From contig JACVVK020000095.1 of NCBI GenBank assembly GCA_018292915.2, forward strand, positions 1,038,501 through 1,102,500: 64,000 bases of DNA. Reading direction: 5' to 3'. Source of the stretch: Batillaria attramentaria. Taxonomy: Eukaryota > Mollusca > Gastropoda > Batillariidae. Of the stretch, positions 20,293 to 35,200 are shown piece by piece. The position numbers were made by a program, and so were the translations under genes. The notes beneath the pieces are model-generated. The model was not told the DNA's origin. It made no database searches and worked only from the letters and a program-made list of their open reading frames with translations. The first letter of the stretch is position 1. Every line of letters starts with the position of its first letter.

Positions 20293-23200
20293 ATGAAGGA
20301 GATGATTGGCGGGTGTTGTGTGTGCTCCGAGGAGCGCGGCTGGGAAGAGAATCCCTTAGTGTACTGTGATGGACACGGTTGCAATGTGGCCGTACACCAA
20401 GGTAAGCAACTCCCACAATGGTGACCGGAAATCTAACTAATGTTTTTTTAACACTTTTGTTTGATCCCGTAATTTTTTCATTTGTTTGTTTTGATGTTAC
20501 AGCTTGTTATGGCATTTTGCAAGTGCCCAAAGGACCTTGGTATTGCCGAAAATGCGAGTCGCAAGAAAGGGCTGCAAGGGTGGTGAGTGTCCGCCATGTT
20601 TCGTGGGAACTTCTGGAAAATGTAAACAGTGGCACATGGGATTGTTGTTCTGTTTTGGCCAGTATGGTAATGATCACGTTGCTGGGTTATCCTCTGCAGT
20701 AATCCAAATTCAGAGTTCGCAAGTGGTGGTTAGCAACTTTTTCCGTGCCTCTTTTGCAACGTACAGTGTTTTCTTCTGCTCTGTTCCTTTGAAAGTTACT
20801 TTAGTTAGGTTTCTTAACATGGTCTATGTCTGCTTGTACACATAACAAGTTTATAAGAGGCAGCAGGTTAGGTGTGTGTATTTCTGTTCAAAAACGGACT
20901 GTCTCTTGGTCCATCTACCCCATCCACACACACACCACTGGCTTCATACCATTTTCGTTTTGTGTCTGGCACTGGCAGTGTCACCAGTGTCACTGTCAAA
21001 AGTTGAAAGAGTTTTGACAATCATTGAAGATTGATTAACATAAATAATTGTCCACAGATTTTCTATTTCTATTTTCAGATAATAGTTATGCTGCGTATTT
21101 TAGCATGTAAAGTTCAATGTTCTTTCTTATTGTTTACTTACAGAGGTGTGAACTATGTCCTCAAAAAGATGGAGCCCTGAAGAGAACAGAATCGAGTGGT
21201 GGGTTTGACTTTCACCTCGTCCTTTTCCACATCTTCACTTGCATGGAATTATAAGTAAAAACGTTAGCTCTTGTAATCTGACAGTATGCATAGTTCTAAA
21301 ACTTTACCGCCTTGAATTATTTACCACTTTCAGGCTGGTGCCATGTGGTGTGTGCACTGTTTATTCCGGAGGCGTGTTTTGCCAATGTTCATAGCATGGA
21401 GCCCATTATCTTAAAGGATGTGCCCCAGGACAGGTTCAACAAGGTCAGTGAGTTTGAAAGCAGTTCTTTTTAATTTAACCCATTCCCATTTGCTCCTATG
21501 CTTTAGCGGGCAAAAGTCATTTATATGATGCTGTGCCAAAAGTTCATCAGCGGTACACTGTGTACATTTGAAATGTCATTAAACCTATTTTTCTGCACAT
21601 TTCAACATAATTTTGGGTTTCTTATAAAGATATCTGGCTAAGGAAATAGCTGAGATAAATTGGTCTTGTTTGAACCAACAGAAGTGATGTTATTTTGCCA
21701 TAGAAACAGTTTTGGGGGCCTAAAAATCGGGGTCAAAATGGTGACTTGACAGGGCGACCATAGGATTTCATCTCACTCCTTCCAATGCATAAAACCACGC
21801 CAACTAGGCTTTGTGTTTGCATTAAACACAAACAAATCTGTGTTTTTCGGTATATTATGATGCGTGTTTTCGCGTTTGTACGAGAAAAAAGTCCCCGCGA
21901 AGTTCCGCTTGCCGCTCGTCACAGATTTTGTCTTGCCCGGGTAATCACATTCTCGCGTCACCGAGACTTCGCGAGACCCTCATTTGCATACTATTTATGG
22001 TGGCAGCCTCGTTTTGGACATCAGATTTGAGATGGAGGCTAGCGAGGTCCACTTTGCCAGCATTTGAAGCCAGTAGAGCGAATACAAAGCACACGCGGTT
22101 TTCTTTTGTCCCATTGTGACAAGCGTGCATTTTGAAAAAGTGAGGACTCTACAAATGAAATACTCTGTTTATGGCCGATTTTTTAAAGACCGAGGTATCG
22201 TTTACAAAACGAGACCGCATGGTGACAACAAAGATGGCGTCGTCTGCGCGTGAAGGTAAGTTTCGATTTTTTGTCCCCCAATTTTGAACGGGTGAGAGAT
22301 GTGACAAGTGACTCAAGCATGACGAGCAACAGCATAATCAAGTAGTATTACGCACGAACGTATCGTAATAATGGGCGTCTTTTGCAGTTTCCAAATACAA
22401 TGAGTGAAAGTAATATTATTCGTTTGCCCGTACTTTCGATTTTCAAGCTCTGAGCAGTTATTCGCGGAAAAAAGTTTCCGAGGGACATTGTAGATACTTG
22501 GTCCAGCGTGACGAGGCACATGGTGGTTAGAATTTCTTCTGACAGTCAAAATCCCACTTCACTCGAACTTGCTGTGCTTTGATCAGAGGTACAAAAGAGT
22601 AACAAACATTGTTTCAGGAACAACACTCCGATTCTTTTTCTTCGTAGTGTCTTTCTTTGTGTTGCACATCACCATTTCTACTAGGGACACTGTAGAAGTA
22701 TGGTTAGCTTGGTCCAACGTGGTGAGATACATGGTAGTGAGAATTCTTTTGAATATTCAAAATCCCACTTCTGTAACTTGCTGTAACTTGACCAGAGGTA
22801 TTAAAGAATGACTGAAATATTGTTCTGGGGACAGCGCTCCCATTCTTTCTCTTTGAGTTTGAATTGGTTTTTCACGGCCTGTGTTGCACCAGTAACACCA
22901 AAGACAAAGCAGAAGCATGTCAAAACCAAACTGGCTTATAAACCTATTCTGTTTATTATGAAATGTAAGGAATGTGGAGTGAAAAAACTGAGTATGAGAT
23001 TCCCAGTCCAAAGTAGCTATTCTTTATCATAAGTTTATCTGGTGGTAAATTTCAGGTCTTCGTGTACGTTTGAGCAAAGAAGCGACAGTTGATATAAAAA
23101 AAAAGAAAAAGCAATGCCCAGTCTGGATATAAATGTTTGCTGGTAAAAATATAGTTTGTTAACTTAAAACAAATATCATTAATTATCCTTTTAGGCAGTC

Positions 23201-26200
23201 ACTTGCCTCAGTTTTTGGTTTGTCACATGTGCACATATATTGTATGAAATTTTATTTTCAGGTCGCCTCCATTTGCCCCGAAAATGAGATGGGCCTTGTG
23301 ATCTTTTGGATGAGGCAAGGACATTTCTGGTTCTGATCATCCAGGCCAGAAGAGTCATGGGAGCCAGTGGCATTTTTCCTACGAATTGCCAGAGCTGTGT
23401 TTGCAAGAAACACTGTCGACACAGCACATGCAGCTGTACAGCGTCTGCCGCTAATTTCTGTGATATTAACTGTGATATTACTGAGATAAAGACAAATGTT
23501 TGGAAGTGAGAACTATAGTTGTGGTTTCTTTTCTTACGTGTTGTACAAATGTGTTTGTTAGCAGTGTTGTTTCCGAAAAAGAACAGCTCTCCCTAGTAAT
23601 TTGTCCTGGACATGACTTGCGACATGCCACACATTAGTATGCTGGTCTATGGAAATATGGCTTCTCACTGACTTGTAACTGTGTTTACATACAAATACTG
23701 CAACTAAACATAGCATAACAACACCCCCCAAGTACTACCCGCTAGTTCTCCGGCTTTAAGAGAGAAAGTTCAGTCCACGGAAATGTCGCTCATCACACAA
23801 GACAAAATGTGTCATTTGTAATTGCACATGAAACAGTATTCAAAGCTTCCAAACCCATTTCTATCTTTCTTACCCAGGTTCCATTACATTTCCATGCAGA
23901 ATTTTGTTTGTCAATGAATTTATTTTAGAGGTATACATAAATATACTTTGTCCCATGCGACACGTGACACACAGTGTGCACTTCATTAAAACATGATTTT
24001 TGCAAACACCACAACTTCAACTATCTTTTGAAATATATATTTCAGTAGAGGAAAGAAGCCTTCATAAAATCATGAAAAAGTTTAACTGAAAACCAAGATC
24101 TGATTTTTGTGTAGCTGGTCCACTTTTGGGTGTGAACTTTTGGCACAGCATCATATGTATGTAGACGATACAGAGCAGAGGGAGGCAGTTCATGTCAGTT
24201 TTATAATTATACTTAACTTTCTTTGTTGTGCTGCGGCCGCTAAAAAGTAACATTAGTATCGCTCAGAGCGCCCCGTAGCGGCCGCTATCCCCCACGTTTA
24301 CAACTGCCCGCCATGTTTTCCATTGCAACTAAGTCTCACGAGAACTTGTATTGCCGTGATCTAAAAAGGCTTCGCTTCCTTAACAAAGCATGCTTGCAAG
24401 TCATGACGCAATTTTCAAGAAAAATGATTTTTTATTTTTTATTTTGGTCAAGTACTTTGAGAGAGCGACCAAGATGGAATTCTGGAGAGCTGTGATGGGT
24501 GATAGACCCAAATGTGATTTTCAGATTATTTTTTGGTGGGCAATATATTGTAAACACTTACTGGGAAAAGCAAGTTACTGAAAAGTAATGTTTGTTCTAT
24601 CTACTTTTACAATAAATAAAAAACAATTTGGAAAACATGAGTTTTGTATTTTCTATAAGTTTTTTCAAATGGTCACCCACCAAAAGAGAGTAACTTCCCT
24701 TGGTATGCTAATTATGGAACTGTTTGAGTGCTGGGCGCTCTGAGGCAAAGAGGGTTAATTAAGTTAATACAATAGCACATGGCTGTACATTATTTTCTTA
24801 TTCAATTCTCATTTCTTACTTGCATACCCTCTCCCCCCCCCCCACCCCCCACACACACCCTTTTAAGGGAGGAAAAAATTGATACGGGTTATTCATCTTT
24901 CACATACATGTATAATATACAGTAGAACCTCTTTTGGGTGGCCACCCCTTTGGGAGACCACCTGCCTGTGCAGACCAATGTTACAATTATGCTGGGTTGC
25001 ACTTCTTCACCGTCTGAAGCTTCTTTTGGGTGACCACCTCTCTTTTAAGACCACTCTTGTCTGGCCAGAGGGGTGGTCGCCCAAAAAAAGTTGTACTGTA
25101 TTACCAGACCTTGGCAAAGTTAGCTTTTTTCCCTGGTATTTTGTGTGTAGATAGAATTGTGAATTAATGTGTGTTTATAGCTGTATGTATGCTTGTAGGT
25201 TTGCTACATTTGTGAGGAGAGCGGACGGGAGACAACCAAGACCACAACTGGGGCGTGCATGCAGTGTAACAAGACAGGCTGCAGATACCACTTCCACGTC
25301 ACCTGGTAATTATTTTGTCTGTATGATATAATTTGTCCATTACACTTTTTACAGTGTCAGAAAAACCAGAAAAAAATAATTATGCACAAAACAGATTTGA
25401 AATAAATATATTGTATGACAGATCATGGAAAACTGACATCTTCCCATCAGCATGGAAGGAGGCCACTATCATCCCCATAAGGAAAAAGACCCAGCAAAGA
25501 AAACCAGCTACAGACCTATCAGCCTCCTCAGCTGCCTCGGCAAGACTCTTGAACGGATGATAAACAAGAGGCTGATGTGGCACCTGGAATCCAACAACCT
25601 GATCACCAAAGAACAGACTGCCTTCAGGAAGAACAGGAGTACTGTAGACCAGCTCGTCTACCTGGCACAGTCAATAGAGAACGCCTTCCAGGAGAAGAAG
25701 AAAGTGGTCGCCACCTTCATCGATCTGTCCAAGGCGTTCGACAAGGTGTGGACAGACGGCCTTCTCCTGAAACTACTGACCGCCGGCATAGCTGGACGCA
25801 TGTTCAACTGGATCAAGAGCTTCCTGTGCCACAGTACCGCAAGAGTCAAGCTGGACAGCAGCCTGAGCCATACAGTCAAGATCAGGGAAGGGGTCCCCCA
25901 GGGAGGGGTGATCTCTCCCACTCTCTTCGTTGTCTTCATCAATGACATTTCCAGTAGTCTGTCCAGACACATCTCCAGAGCCCTGCATGCTGACGACTTC
26001 GCAATGTGGAACGCCTCAGAGTCCACCTCCTCTGCCACAGTCAGAATGCAAGAGGCCCTCAACACCACCTCCAAATGGGCAACGGACTGGTGCGTCACCA
26101 TCAACAGCCAGAAAACAGTAGCCACCTACTTCTCTCTTTCTAACACCAAGGAGACTCTCAGACTGACCATCAACAATCAGCAGATTCCCCAGGAAGACAC

Positions 26201-29200
26201 ACCAACATACCTTGGAACCAAACTGGACAAGAAACTGACATGGAACCCCCACATCAGAGAGATGGAGAAAAGGGCCACAAAAAGACTCTCTCTCATGAAG
26301 AAACTGGCTGGCACTAAGTGGGGAGCAAACAGCAGCATCCTGAAGAGGGTGTACATAGGGAATGTACGCCCTGTGATGGAGTATGGAGCAGCAGCGTGGG
26401 CCACCGCAGCAAAGAGCAACACTAGCAGGTTGGCCAAGGTGCAGAACGCAGGCATGCGAATCATCACAGGCGGGCTGAAAACAACACCCGTACACACCCT
26501 CGAAACAACTACAGGACTCCATTCTCTTGAGCTACGAAGGGAGGAGAAAGTGCTCACCCAGAGCGAAAAACTGAAAAGACTAGCCACCCACCCCGCCCAC
26601 CAGCACCTCCAAGAACACACAAAGAACCGGCTGAAAAGAGGCAGCTTCAACCACCTGGCCAAACAGCTGATGAGAACACACATGGACATCCTGCCATCCA
26701 CTCCTGAAGAACAAGAGCCACTCCAAGCAGCTGAGGAATGGGACACCAACCTGGAAGGGGTGCTCCTTGTTACAGATGTTCCAGGAGTGACCAGCAAGGA
26801 CGACCAGCCACAAGCCACGCTTAGATCCCTCTCACTAGAAATGCTGGATCGGGACTACAACATGTCAGTCTGGACACACGCCTATACTGACGGGTCCGCA
26901 GACTCAGCAGTCAGGAATGGAGGAAGCGGGATTCTCATCCGCCACCCAGATGGCCGCACCACAACAAGCTCCATGCCTGCTGGACGACTATCCACAAACT
27001 TCAGGGCTGAAGTCAATGCTCTCTGAGAAGCTGCCAAGCTCATTGGTAGAGAATCCCTCCTGCCCACACACGTCGTCTTCCTAACTGACTGCAGATCCGT
27101 CATCCAAAGCCTGCAGTCACCCAGTGAGCAGCTGGAAAGAGACACAGCACCTTCTAGCTGCCCTCTCACAACAGATGAAGGTTGCCGTACAGTGGATCCC
27201 TGCTCACTGTGGTCTCACAGGAAACGAAGAGGCAGACAGACTGGCCAAGTCTGGCAGCAGAAAAGAGCAACCCCAGCAGGCAGTCTCCTACACAAAAGCC
27301 AAGACTCTGGTAAAACATCAGTACAAGACAATCTGGATGGCGCAACACAATCCCCCATCTAACGACCAGATGCCACAGCTCCAGCGTTATGAACAGACCA
27401 CCATCTTCAGACTACGAACTGGACACTGCAGACTGCGTGCCCACCTGTGCCGCCTTGGGCTGTCACACTCACCAGACTGTCCGTGCGGAACAGCCCCTCA
27501 AACCCCGGAACACATTCTGCAGTCCTGCCCCCTCTTCAAAGAAGCAAGGACACAACACTGGCCGAACGGAGCCACACTGGCAGAGAAACTCTGGGGCAGC
27601 AAAACAGACCTCTTGAAGACCACTGCTTATATAAAGACCACAAACCTAATCATCTGAGGCGGAGTCCAGAACAGGGAACGCAGAAGAAGAAGAAGAAGTA
27701 TGACAGAGAAGTTGCTTTGGTAGCATAGTCTACTATTTCAGTTTCATTTCATGTGTATTGAGGGGAGCCGGGGTGGTCGAATGGTAGAGCGTTGGACTTC
27801 TAATGCTCGGGTCGTGAGTTCGATCCCGGCTGGGGCCAAATATTTGTGCTGGCTTTTTCCTCGTTGTCCCGTCTTTGATATCACCCTATGTGGTGGAAAA
27901 GGACGTTAAACCCCCAAATACCCACCCACCCATGTGTATTGACATGTAATGAAAGTCATGTTGATGTGGCCCTGTTACTGTACTGCCCATTACTTGCAGT
28001 GCCCAGGCTCAGGGGCTGTTGTGCGAAGAAGCTGGAAACAATGGGCACAATGTGAAATACTGTGGGTACTGTGCGTACCATTACAAGAAACTGGTGAGTG
28101 CTGAACAGGTGACTGAGGTGACATATATTATCTTCCTGTAGTCGATTGTTGTACGTACTGTTTGATTTTGAATTCAGTGTTTCAGTCCTGTGTGGTCATA
28201 CAATATTGAGTGATCTAAGGTGTAGGATTTTTTTTTTTTTTTTTTCTGCTTCGGGAGTGGGATTGGAAGATACCAGTTGCTCACCTAGCATTGAGTCAAG
28301 GATAAATTTGTTGACTTTGGTTTCTTGCTTTGGTGCAAATTGTGTAAAATCTGTTCCTGGTCTTAATCAAAGCTGTCAAAGAAAAGCGGAACTGCCATAG
28401 CATGGTCAGGTAGGCAGAGGTGCCGACTAGTACGGATTGGCCGTATTATTTTCCATATAACTCGGTTAAATACGGTATTTAACCGAGTTAAGTGGAAAAT
28501 AATATGGCCAATCCATACTAGTTGGCATACAGAAATATGTTTTGGTCACGAAAAATACAGTGGAGACAAATTTGTCTGAAGTTTGTTATATTGACTATTT
28601 TTGGCACTTTCGGACAGCAATGTTATAAGCTGGAATTGCTTTGCGTGTTCACTTCTGGTTTATTTATGCAGTGTGTATACATACATGTGTGTACACACTC
28701 GCACTTTAGCGCTGTAACTACAAGGCTTCGGTGATAATATATCCTTTCTGTTTGGGGGGGGGGGGGGGGGGTCTTTATAAGGCAGAATACTGACAAGTGC
28801 CGAAAAGTACAGTAGAGCCTCTTTTGGGCGACCACCCATAGGGCTGGGCAGAAACGGTTGTCAACGACAGTTGGTCGCCCAAATGACAGACACTCACGGT
28901 AGTGTCCGGACCCCTCCCCGGGAGCGCATATCAACCACCGGGATATGGATGGCAGTGTACGTCCCCTTTTGGACACGATATCTGTCGCTCAAATTTAGGT
29001 AAAGCCGCACAATCTTGATTACTAAAAGACTCCACAGGAACACCAAACTCTGCTATTGAGTCACGTTAAAATTTATGCTATTATCTCTGCGGTTGATATG
29101 CGCTCCCGGGGAGGGGTCCGGACAGTGTTGGCCCAAGTGCCGGGGCGGTCGGAGGTAAATCGGCTGCCGGCGAGGTGTGAAGCGCCAATTAAGCCAGCTG

Positions 29201-32200
29201 TGGTCGCCCACAACAGAGACACGAGGTCGTTTTGCAAGCAGAATAGCGGTCGGAAGTCGCGTACTGCAGGTGGTCGGTCGTTATAGATGCAGTAAAGAAG
29301 AAAACATATCCGTGCCGGGCAAAAGCCGTCGTGAACGAAAGACGGTCGCTCATTCAAGAGATCGCTCAGTGAAGTTTCTACTGACATTTGTGCGAAATAG
29401 TACTGACGGACACTTCGGGGGTTGGCACCTCTTGGTAGGTAGTAGTGAGACAGCTGTACACACCACATGGTACACATGATATTTCTTTTTTTTTTCTTTT
29501 CAGAAAAAAGATGCCAACATCAAGATCATTCCAGCTTTCAAGCCCATACCGGCTGATAATGCTACTCCAGACACAACACCAGAGAAGGGGACTGGTGTGC
29601 CGCAAAAATCTGAAAGAGAGAAGCGGGTACTTGTGGTGATTAACAGCGTTTTCACTTTGTCCTTTCGTAAAGTGCTGGTGTCGTCCCTTTGCTTGTCGTA
29701 TGTTGAGTGCTAGAGAGACAAGGGAGTGAGTGATAGAACTTCTACTACTTCTGCTACTGCTGCTGCTGCTGCTTGAAGTGATAAATTATCACAAATTATG
29801 CCATAAGGGCAACTGATGTTGACTGCTTGAAATTGATATGAGGTCTCTAATCTATAACTGTAAGTCTAAAGACTGTTGATTTGTTTGTGCATGTGGCTTT
29901 TCAGCTCAAAAAATGACATAGGAAAAAGTCTGTGAATAATATTCACAGACTTTTTCCTGTGAATAATATTCACAGACTTTTTCCTGTGAATAATATTCAC
30001 AGACTTTTTCCTGTGAACAATATTCACAGACTTTTTCCCGTGAACAATATTCACAGACTTTTTCCTATGTCATTTCTTGAGATGCAAAGCCACATGTTGT
30101 GCCTTGCTTTTCTTTTTTTATTTTTAACTGTGCATTAGCCTGTGAAAGTGTTAATTTTGTTGTCTGTATATTCCAGGTGTCATTGCCTCAATGTTGGTCT
30201 TATTAAAGGATTTTATTATGCTTACCCGTATTTCGCAAATTGTTGTGCGCAGCTATCCAAGGACAAGTTCGTGGAGCAGAAATCGTTCAGTGTAACAGAC
30301 AGTGGTGGTTCAGCTTCAAAGACCCTAACTTCGTCTCACCCTTCCAAACCACGGCCATTGTTTCAAACAGCGTGCAGTACAAGTTCCATCGGCTCAGACT
30401 CTTCTCTTGCTTCAAATGACTTTCCCGGATTCACAGAGGCAGATGTTACCAAGACTGTCCCAAGTGTGTCAGAGGCAGAAACATCCAAACCAGACCCGTC
30501 TCTGTCCGTGCCCTCAGTAAGTGGCACACCAGCTTCGACCGCCACCACCACGTCTCAGAGTTCCTGCCCCGTGAGTGTGACCACAACAAGTGGTGTTGAC
30601 AGTTCAGTGTTTAGCCCGTCCTTCACAACCACAAGCGGTGATACTAGATCCCAAGAGTCAGGACTTGTGACGTCGGAAAACCTCTTCGCTCTGTCACGCA
30701 CCGCTTCAAACGGAACCACATCCAGCTTCAACGGGACCAGCGTGATGGGAGCCGCTAGTTCTACGGACACTTTCCCTTCTTTTGAGAACTTGCTGAGCAA
30801 CAGCAGTAGTGCGAATGGCAGTATCAACGCTTTCGGTGTCAGCAGTGCTGCTGCTGTTACTACCAGTGGTAGTGGCGTTGGAGGAGGAGGAGGGGGGATC
30901 GGCCTCGGTGGACTTCTGCAGTCTCCTTTTGGTTCACATACTTCGCTGCCCAGCCATCAGGAAATGGAGGTCACTTTACCCAAGAGACAGCGATCCACTT
31001 CAAAGTAAGTATAAATAAACTGTGATCTGTATAATGAGTTAGATCGAGGTGTTTTTTTAAACCTCTGTTGTTGAAAAAAAAAAGTTGGGGGGGGGGGGGG
31101 GGCGTGTCTCAGTTTCTCCACCTTTTTCAGTTTTTGTCTCTTCTTCAAATTTTCATGACTTCATGTCTGAAAAAGTTGTGAGGAAAAAACTTTATCATCA
31201 GTCATAAACTTTATGAGTGGGCGATGGCCACAGAGAGTTCTGAAAGTGAAAAGTTTGATCTCGGAGTTGGACTGTTTGAAAGTTGGGGTCTGTTAGGTTA
31301 TAATACTTCTTTTATTTCATACTCATAGATCTATACGGATGTGGAAGGTTGAATGTTGATCCCTGTCAAATGATAGAGTGCATGATTTTGTTATTGTGGA
31401 TACATGTATGGTATGCCACCGAGAGTAAAAGAAATAGGACGTTTCAGTTTGACATAAACTTGAGAAAGCTGCTGTCTTGACATAACTCTTGCATGCTTTC
31501 TGTGTTGGATGGGTTCTGCATGGTTTTCAGAAGTAGCGTTAGCTTATTTTCGTGGGGTTTATCACTATTTTGTGTATTTAGTTCATGGCTCCCTGAAACT
31601 TTTTTCTTTCTTTTATAAAAAAATTTGACATTTTATTACTTTCAATAAAATTAATTTTGTTGAATTTATCTTCTGTTCTTGGATGTCTTCTTGGTCACAC
31701 AGTTTTTTATTTTTTATTTGATGTTTTGTATCCTGTCACTAAGGCGTATCGGTCAGTTGAAAAAGTCAAAAGAAATACAACAAACAGACAAGATTTTGTT
31801 TTACTTTTAGTGGATGAAGTTGTAGTAACTAGTAAGTCAGGCATTGAGATTAATAGTACTGTCAGTGTTATTTGTGTCAGTATACTGCCATTGCCAGTGT
31901 TAGTGAATAGAACCTTTGCCGTTATGGCATTGGTAGCGCTGCACCTAATTTGTGTGCTTCACAAAGATTTTGCATGTTGGTGTTAATCTGAGTTTTGACT
32001 TCTGAGTGAATTTTTAAAAACTACAAAAAACAACAATAAGGAATAAAATATATATATATGCAGGAAAAAATCCATGAAATTTTGAAAACATATCAACTTC
32101 AGTGATACTTCCTGTTAAGAGTGTGGCTTAGTTTCACGATTGAAGTATAGTTTCTCCACGTTTTTGGCAAATTCAGTCTTCCTTTACCAAAAGACTACAG

Positions 32201-35200
32201 TCTGTCGAGTGTCATACATGTTCTGTGTGAAGAAGGACTCAGCTGGTTGGTTTTAATTTTGTCTCATACATACATGTAGTGATGTGACTTTTGTCTGATC
32301 ACTAGATCTCAGGAGAAACAGAGTGATGAAAAGAAGAAACCGAGGAAATCCGGCGCAGATGGGAAAGGGAAAACAAAAAGTTCTCGCAGTTCCCACGGTG
32401 GTGGTGGTGGTGGCAAGAGCAAGAAAGACTCAAGCAAAGGGGCGTCAGGTTCTGTGCTAGGGTGAGGAACGAGAGTTCAGATCGTGGTTGTGATTCACTG
32501 ATTGTGAGCGATGAAGTACCCAGGATGAGGAAAAAAGCATGTTACTGATTACTGGGGTTTTGTCACTGCTTTTTGAGTAAACTGGTACAACTAGAACGCA
32601 GGCAAGTAAGTGGTCAGGATTATTCAGGTTGCAAGCAACTGTCTCATGAATGGAAAATTGTGTATTTTGTATAGTGGGGCAAAATTTTGGTCTTTTTTCA
32701 GTGCCTGGGTTTTTCAAGTCACCCCCACCGACTCATAGTGGACAGTTGATTCAAAGGCTTTGCTCACCCATCCACCTAACACATGTGGGGCTTTCAGAGT
32801 CGGACCGCACACTTTTTACAAATTTTAGGCATCCTTTATCCTGTTTCAAAATCAGTCCGTACGAAATGTGGCGGACTTGTCACATTGATAATAAGAGCAG
32901 TTTTTGAAGTTCAGCGACTAGGTTAATTGTGGTGAGGTTGCCGTCATTACACCAGAAGTGCGTAGTTACACCAGAATGTAAACAAGTATCCAACAGGACA
33001 TGTTCGTAACTTTATGAAATGGGGTCATCTAACAGCCTGAGAAAGCTTAGTCTCTAGAGCAGTGCTGAGAAATCAAGTGTTCATTATTATTAGGCCGTGG
33101 GCCAGAGGCCTCTAAAAGGCCTAGTTTTTGAGTTTTTTTCAAATTTGTGCAAATCACTAAGTTTTAAGTGTACCTAAATGTAAATTTCACGCTGATTTCA
33201 AATCTGAAGAGATCCCAAACGTAAGTATGCGCACTACTTCAGAAAATGAGGTACAAGTCTGTGATGACCCTTCATAAGAAGTATCAATACTGTGATGTTT
33301 TGTGGCTGCAAATGATGCACTATTCTATTCAAAACAATCTGTCTTGTCCCTTTTGCCTATGACAATATAAACTATACATGATTAGTAAACAAATTTGGCA
33401 GTTAAGGTTACTTGCAGGTAGGAAAAATATAAGAGAGATAATAAGAAGATAAGAACTTTATTAATCCCCTCAGGAAAATTTATCGTGTACAGCTCTTGAT
33501 CACATAATACACAGTACAACTATTATGACACAAGAACAAAATCTCCATGAAGAAATCAGCCATGCACCCACACGCGCGTCCACCCATCACTATATATATG
33601 CACCCACACACTTAAGTGACTTATCCATAGTCATAGCATACACTCTTCTCATGCATACTGCCATGCCACACACCACAAAGTGAAATAACCTGCACACATA
33701 ATACATACTACATAGTGAAGCTATGTATTATAATTACATTATTAAAAACAAATCTACAATTCAGGGGATACTACTATAGTTCATCATAGGCACTGATCTA
33801 CTGGTGTACGCCTATGTAATTTACACCATGCATCCACGCACTCTTCACTCATACACCCATCAAATACACTCCTGGCAGAAATACTGTTATGAATTTCATG
33901 ATTAAGAAGAAAACTGTAATTCAAAATAATTCAGTCCATCACAAAAACAAAATCTCCACATAAAATCAACCATGCTTTGCACACTTATCTGCTCATCCAC
34001 ATATCACATGCGCACACACACTCAGCCATAGTCGTACACTCCACACCTCCACGCCATACATCACCTGGTGAAATACATTCGGATTTCCAATGCACTAGTC
34101 ATCTTGCCTCATAATTTCAAACATAATATAAAAAGAACTAAAACTGTTAGAATACTTTGAGAACAACCACAACAGGGGTTATTTCACTTTAGCAGCACAC
34201 TGTACAGCAGCAACAGGTAGTGGACGGCACGCTCTGAAAACAGACTAAGACCTACAGTTATCTGATCAAAGCTAAGTTCTAATCATCAATTAAACGCTTT
34301 AGTAGCTTCAGGCAAGAAAGATCTCCTATGCCTTTAAGTTTGGCTTGCAGGAGTAATTATTCTCCCACTGAATGTACTTCTCTGGCCCTCGATGAGGCTG
34401 AACAGGGGGTGTCAGACACTGGACATGACAGAGATGGTTTTTTTCTCAAGTCTCTTATAATAAATTATCACTTCAAGCCTCTTCTGGGGTTTCCCCACCA
34501 CTGACTCAGCTTTCTTTACAACTTTGTCCACTCTACCCCTGTCCTGTTTTGAGATCTGACTACCCCAACAGACACAGCCCAAGAAGAGGACACTGCCTAC
34601 AAAAAGTACAATGGACATGTATACATGTGTGTAAAACATGTTCAGAGTTTTCTCACTAGCATCAAAAGAGTGTAATTTCCTCAAGGAGTACAGTCTGGAT
34701 TGAGATTTCTTTATCACATGATCAGTGTTAGCATTCCAGTTCAGTCTGCTGTCAATAATCACCCCCAAGTATATAATATATAGGTCAACCCTCTGAAATA
34801 CCTCCCCCTTAATATCTACAGGATCAACATACTTGGCTTTTTTCCCTGAAATCAATGACCATTTCTCTGGTCTTACCAATACTGAGATGTAAAAAATGAC
34901 ACCACTCAACAAAGTTTATTGTAAAGATGGGCAACAAACATCATAATATATTATATTGGGAATGAGGAGATTGAGACGCAGCAGTATGCAATAAAGCTGA
35001 AAAAAAAAACCAAAAAAACTCCTGACTGAGTACAGTGCCATTAGTATTTAAAACGATAAAGTTGAACAGCATAATGAAACAGTAATGCTCATAATTACTT
35101 ACAATACAAGGCAGAAAACTGCATGGTCTGTTTTCACGGTCTCTTGGTGTAGCACCTGAATGCCCTGTCTCATCATCTGACTGGTCTGTGAGAATTTAAA

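Noticed and set aside
29866..30138. Repeat-protein ORFs (NNIHRLFPV / NIVHRKKSV)
   Set aside because: They come from a 27-bp palindromic satellite whose unit length is a multiple of three; both strands stay open for that reason.
30142..30252. Independent gene starting at 30142 on the plus strand
   Set aside because: Its first 37 codons are intron sequence before a clear acceptor; from 30253 it is MLLT10 exon 8 in phase with its neighbours.
31657..31986. 109-codon ORF in MLLT10 intron 8
   Set aside because: AT-rich, hydrophobic by composition, no domain, no splice context.
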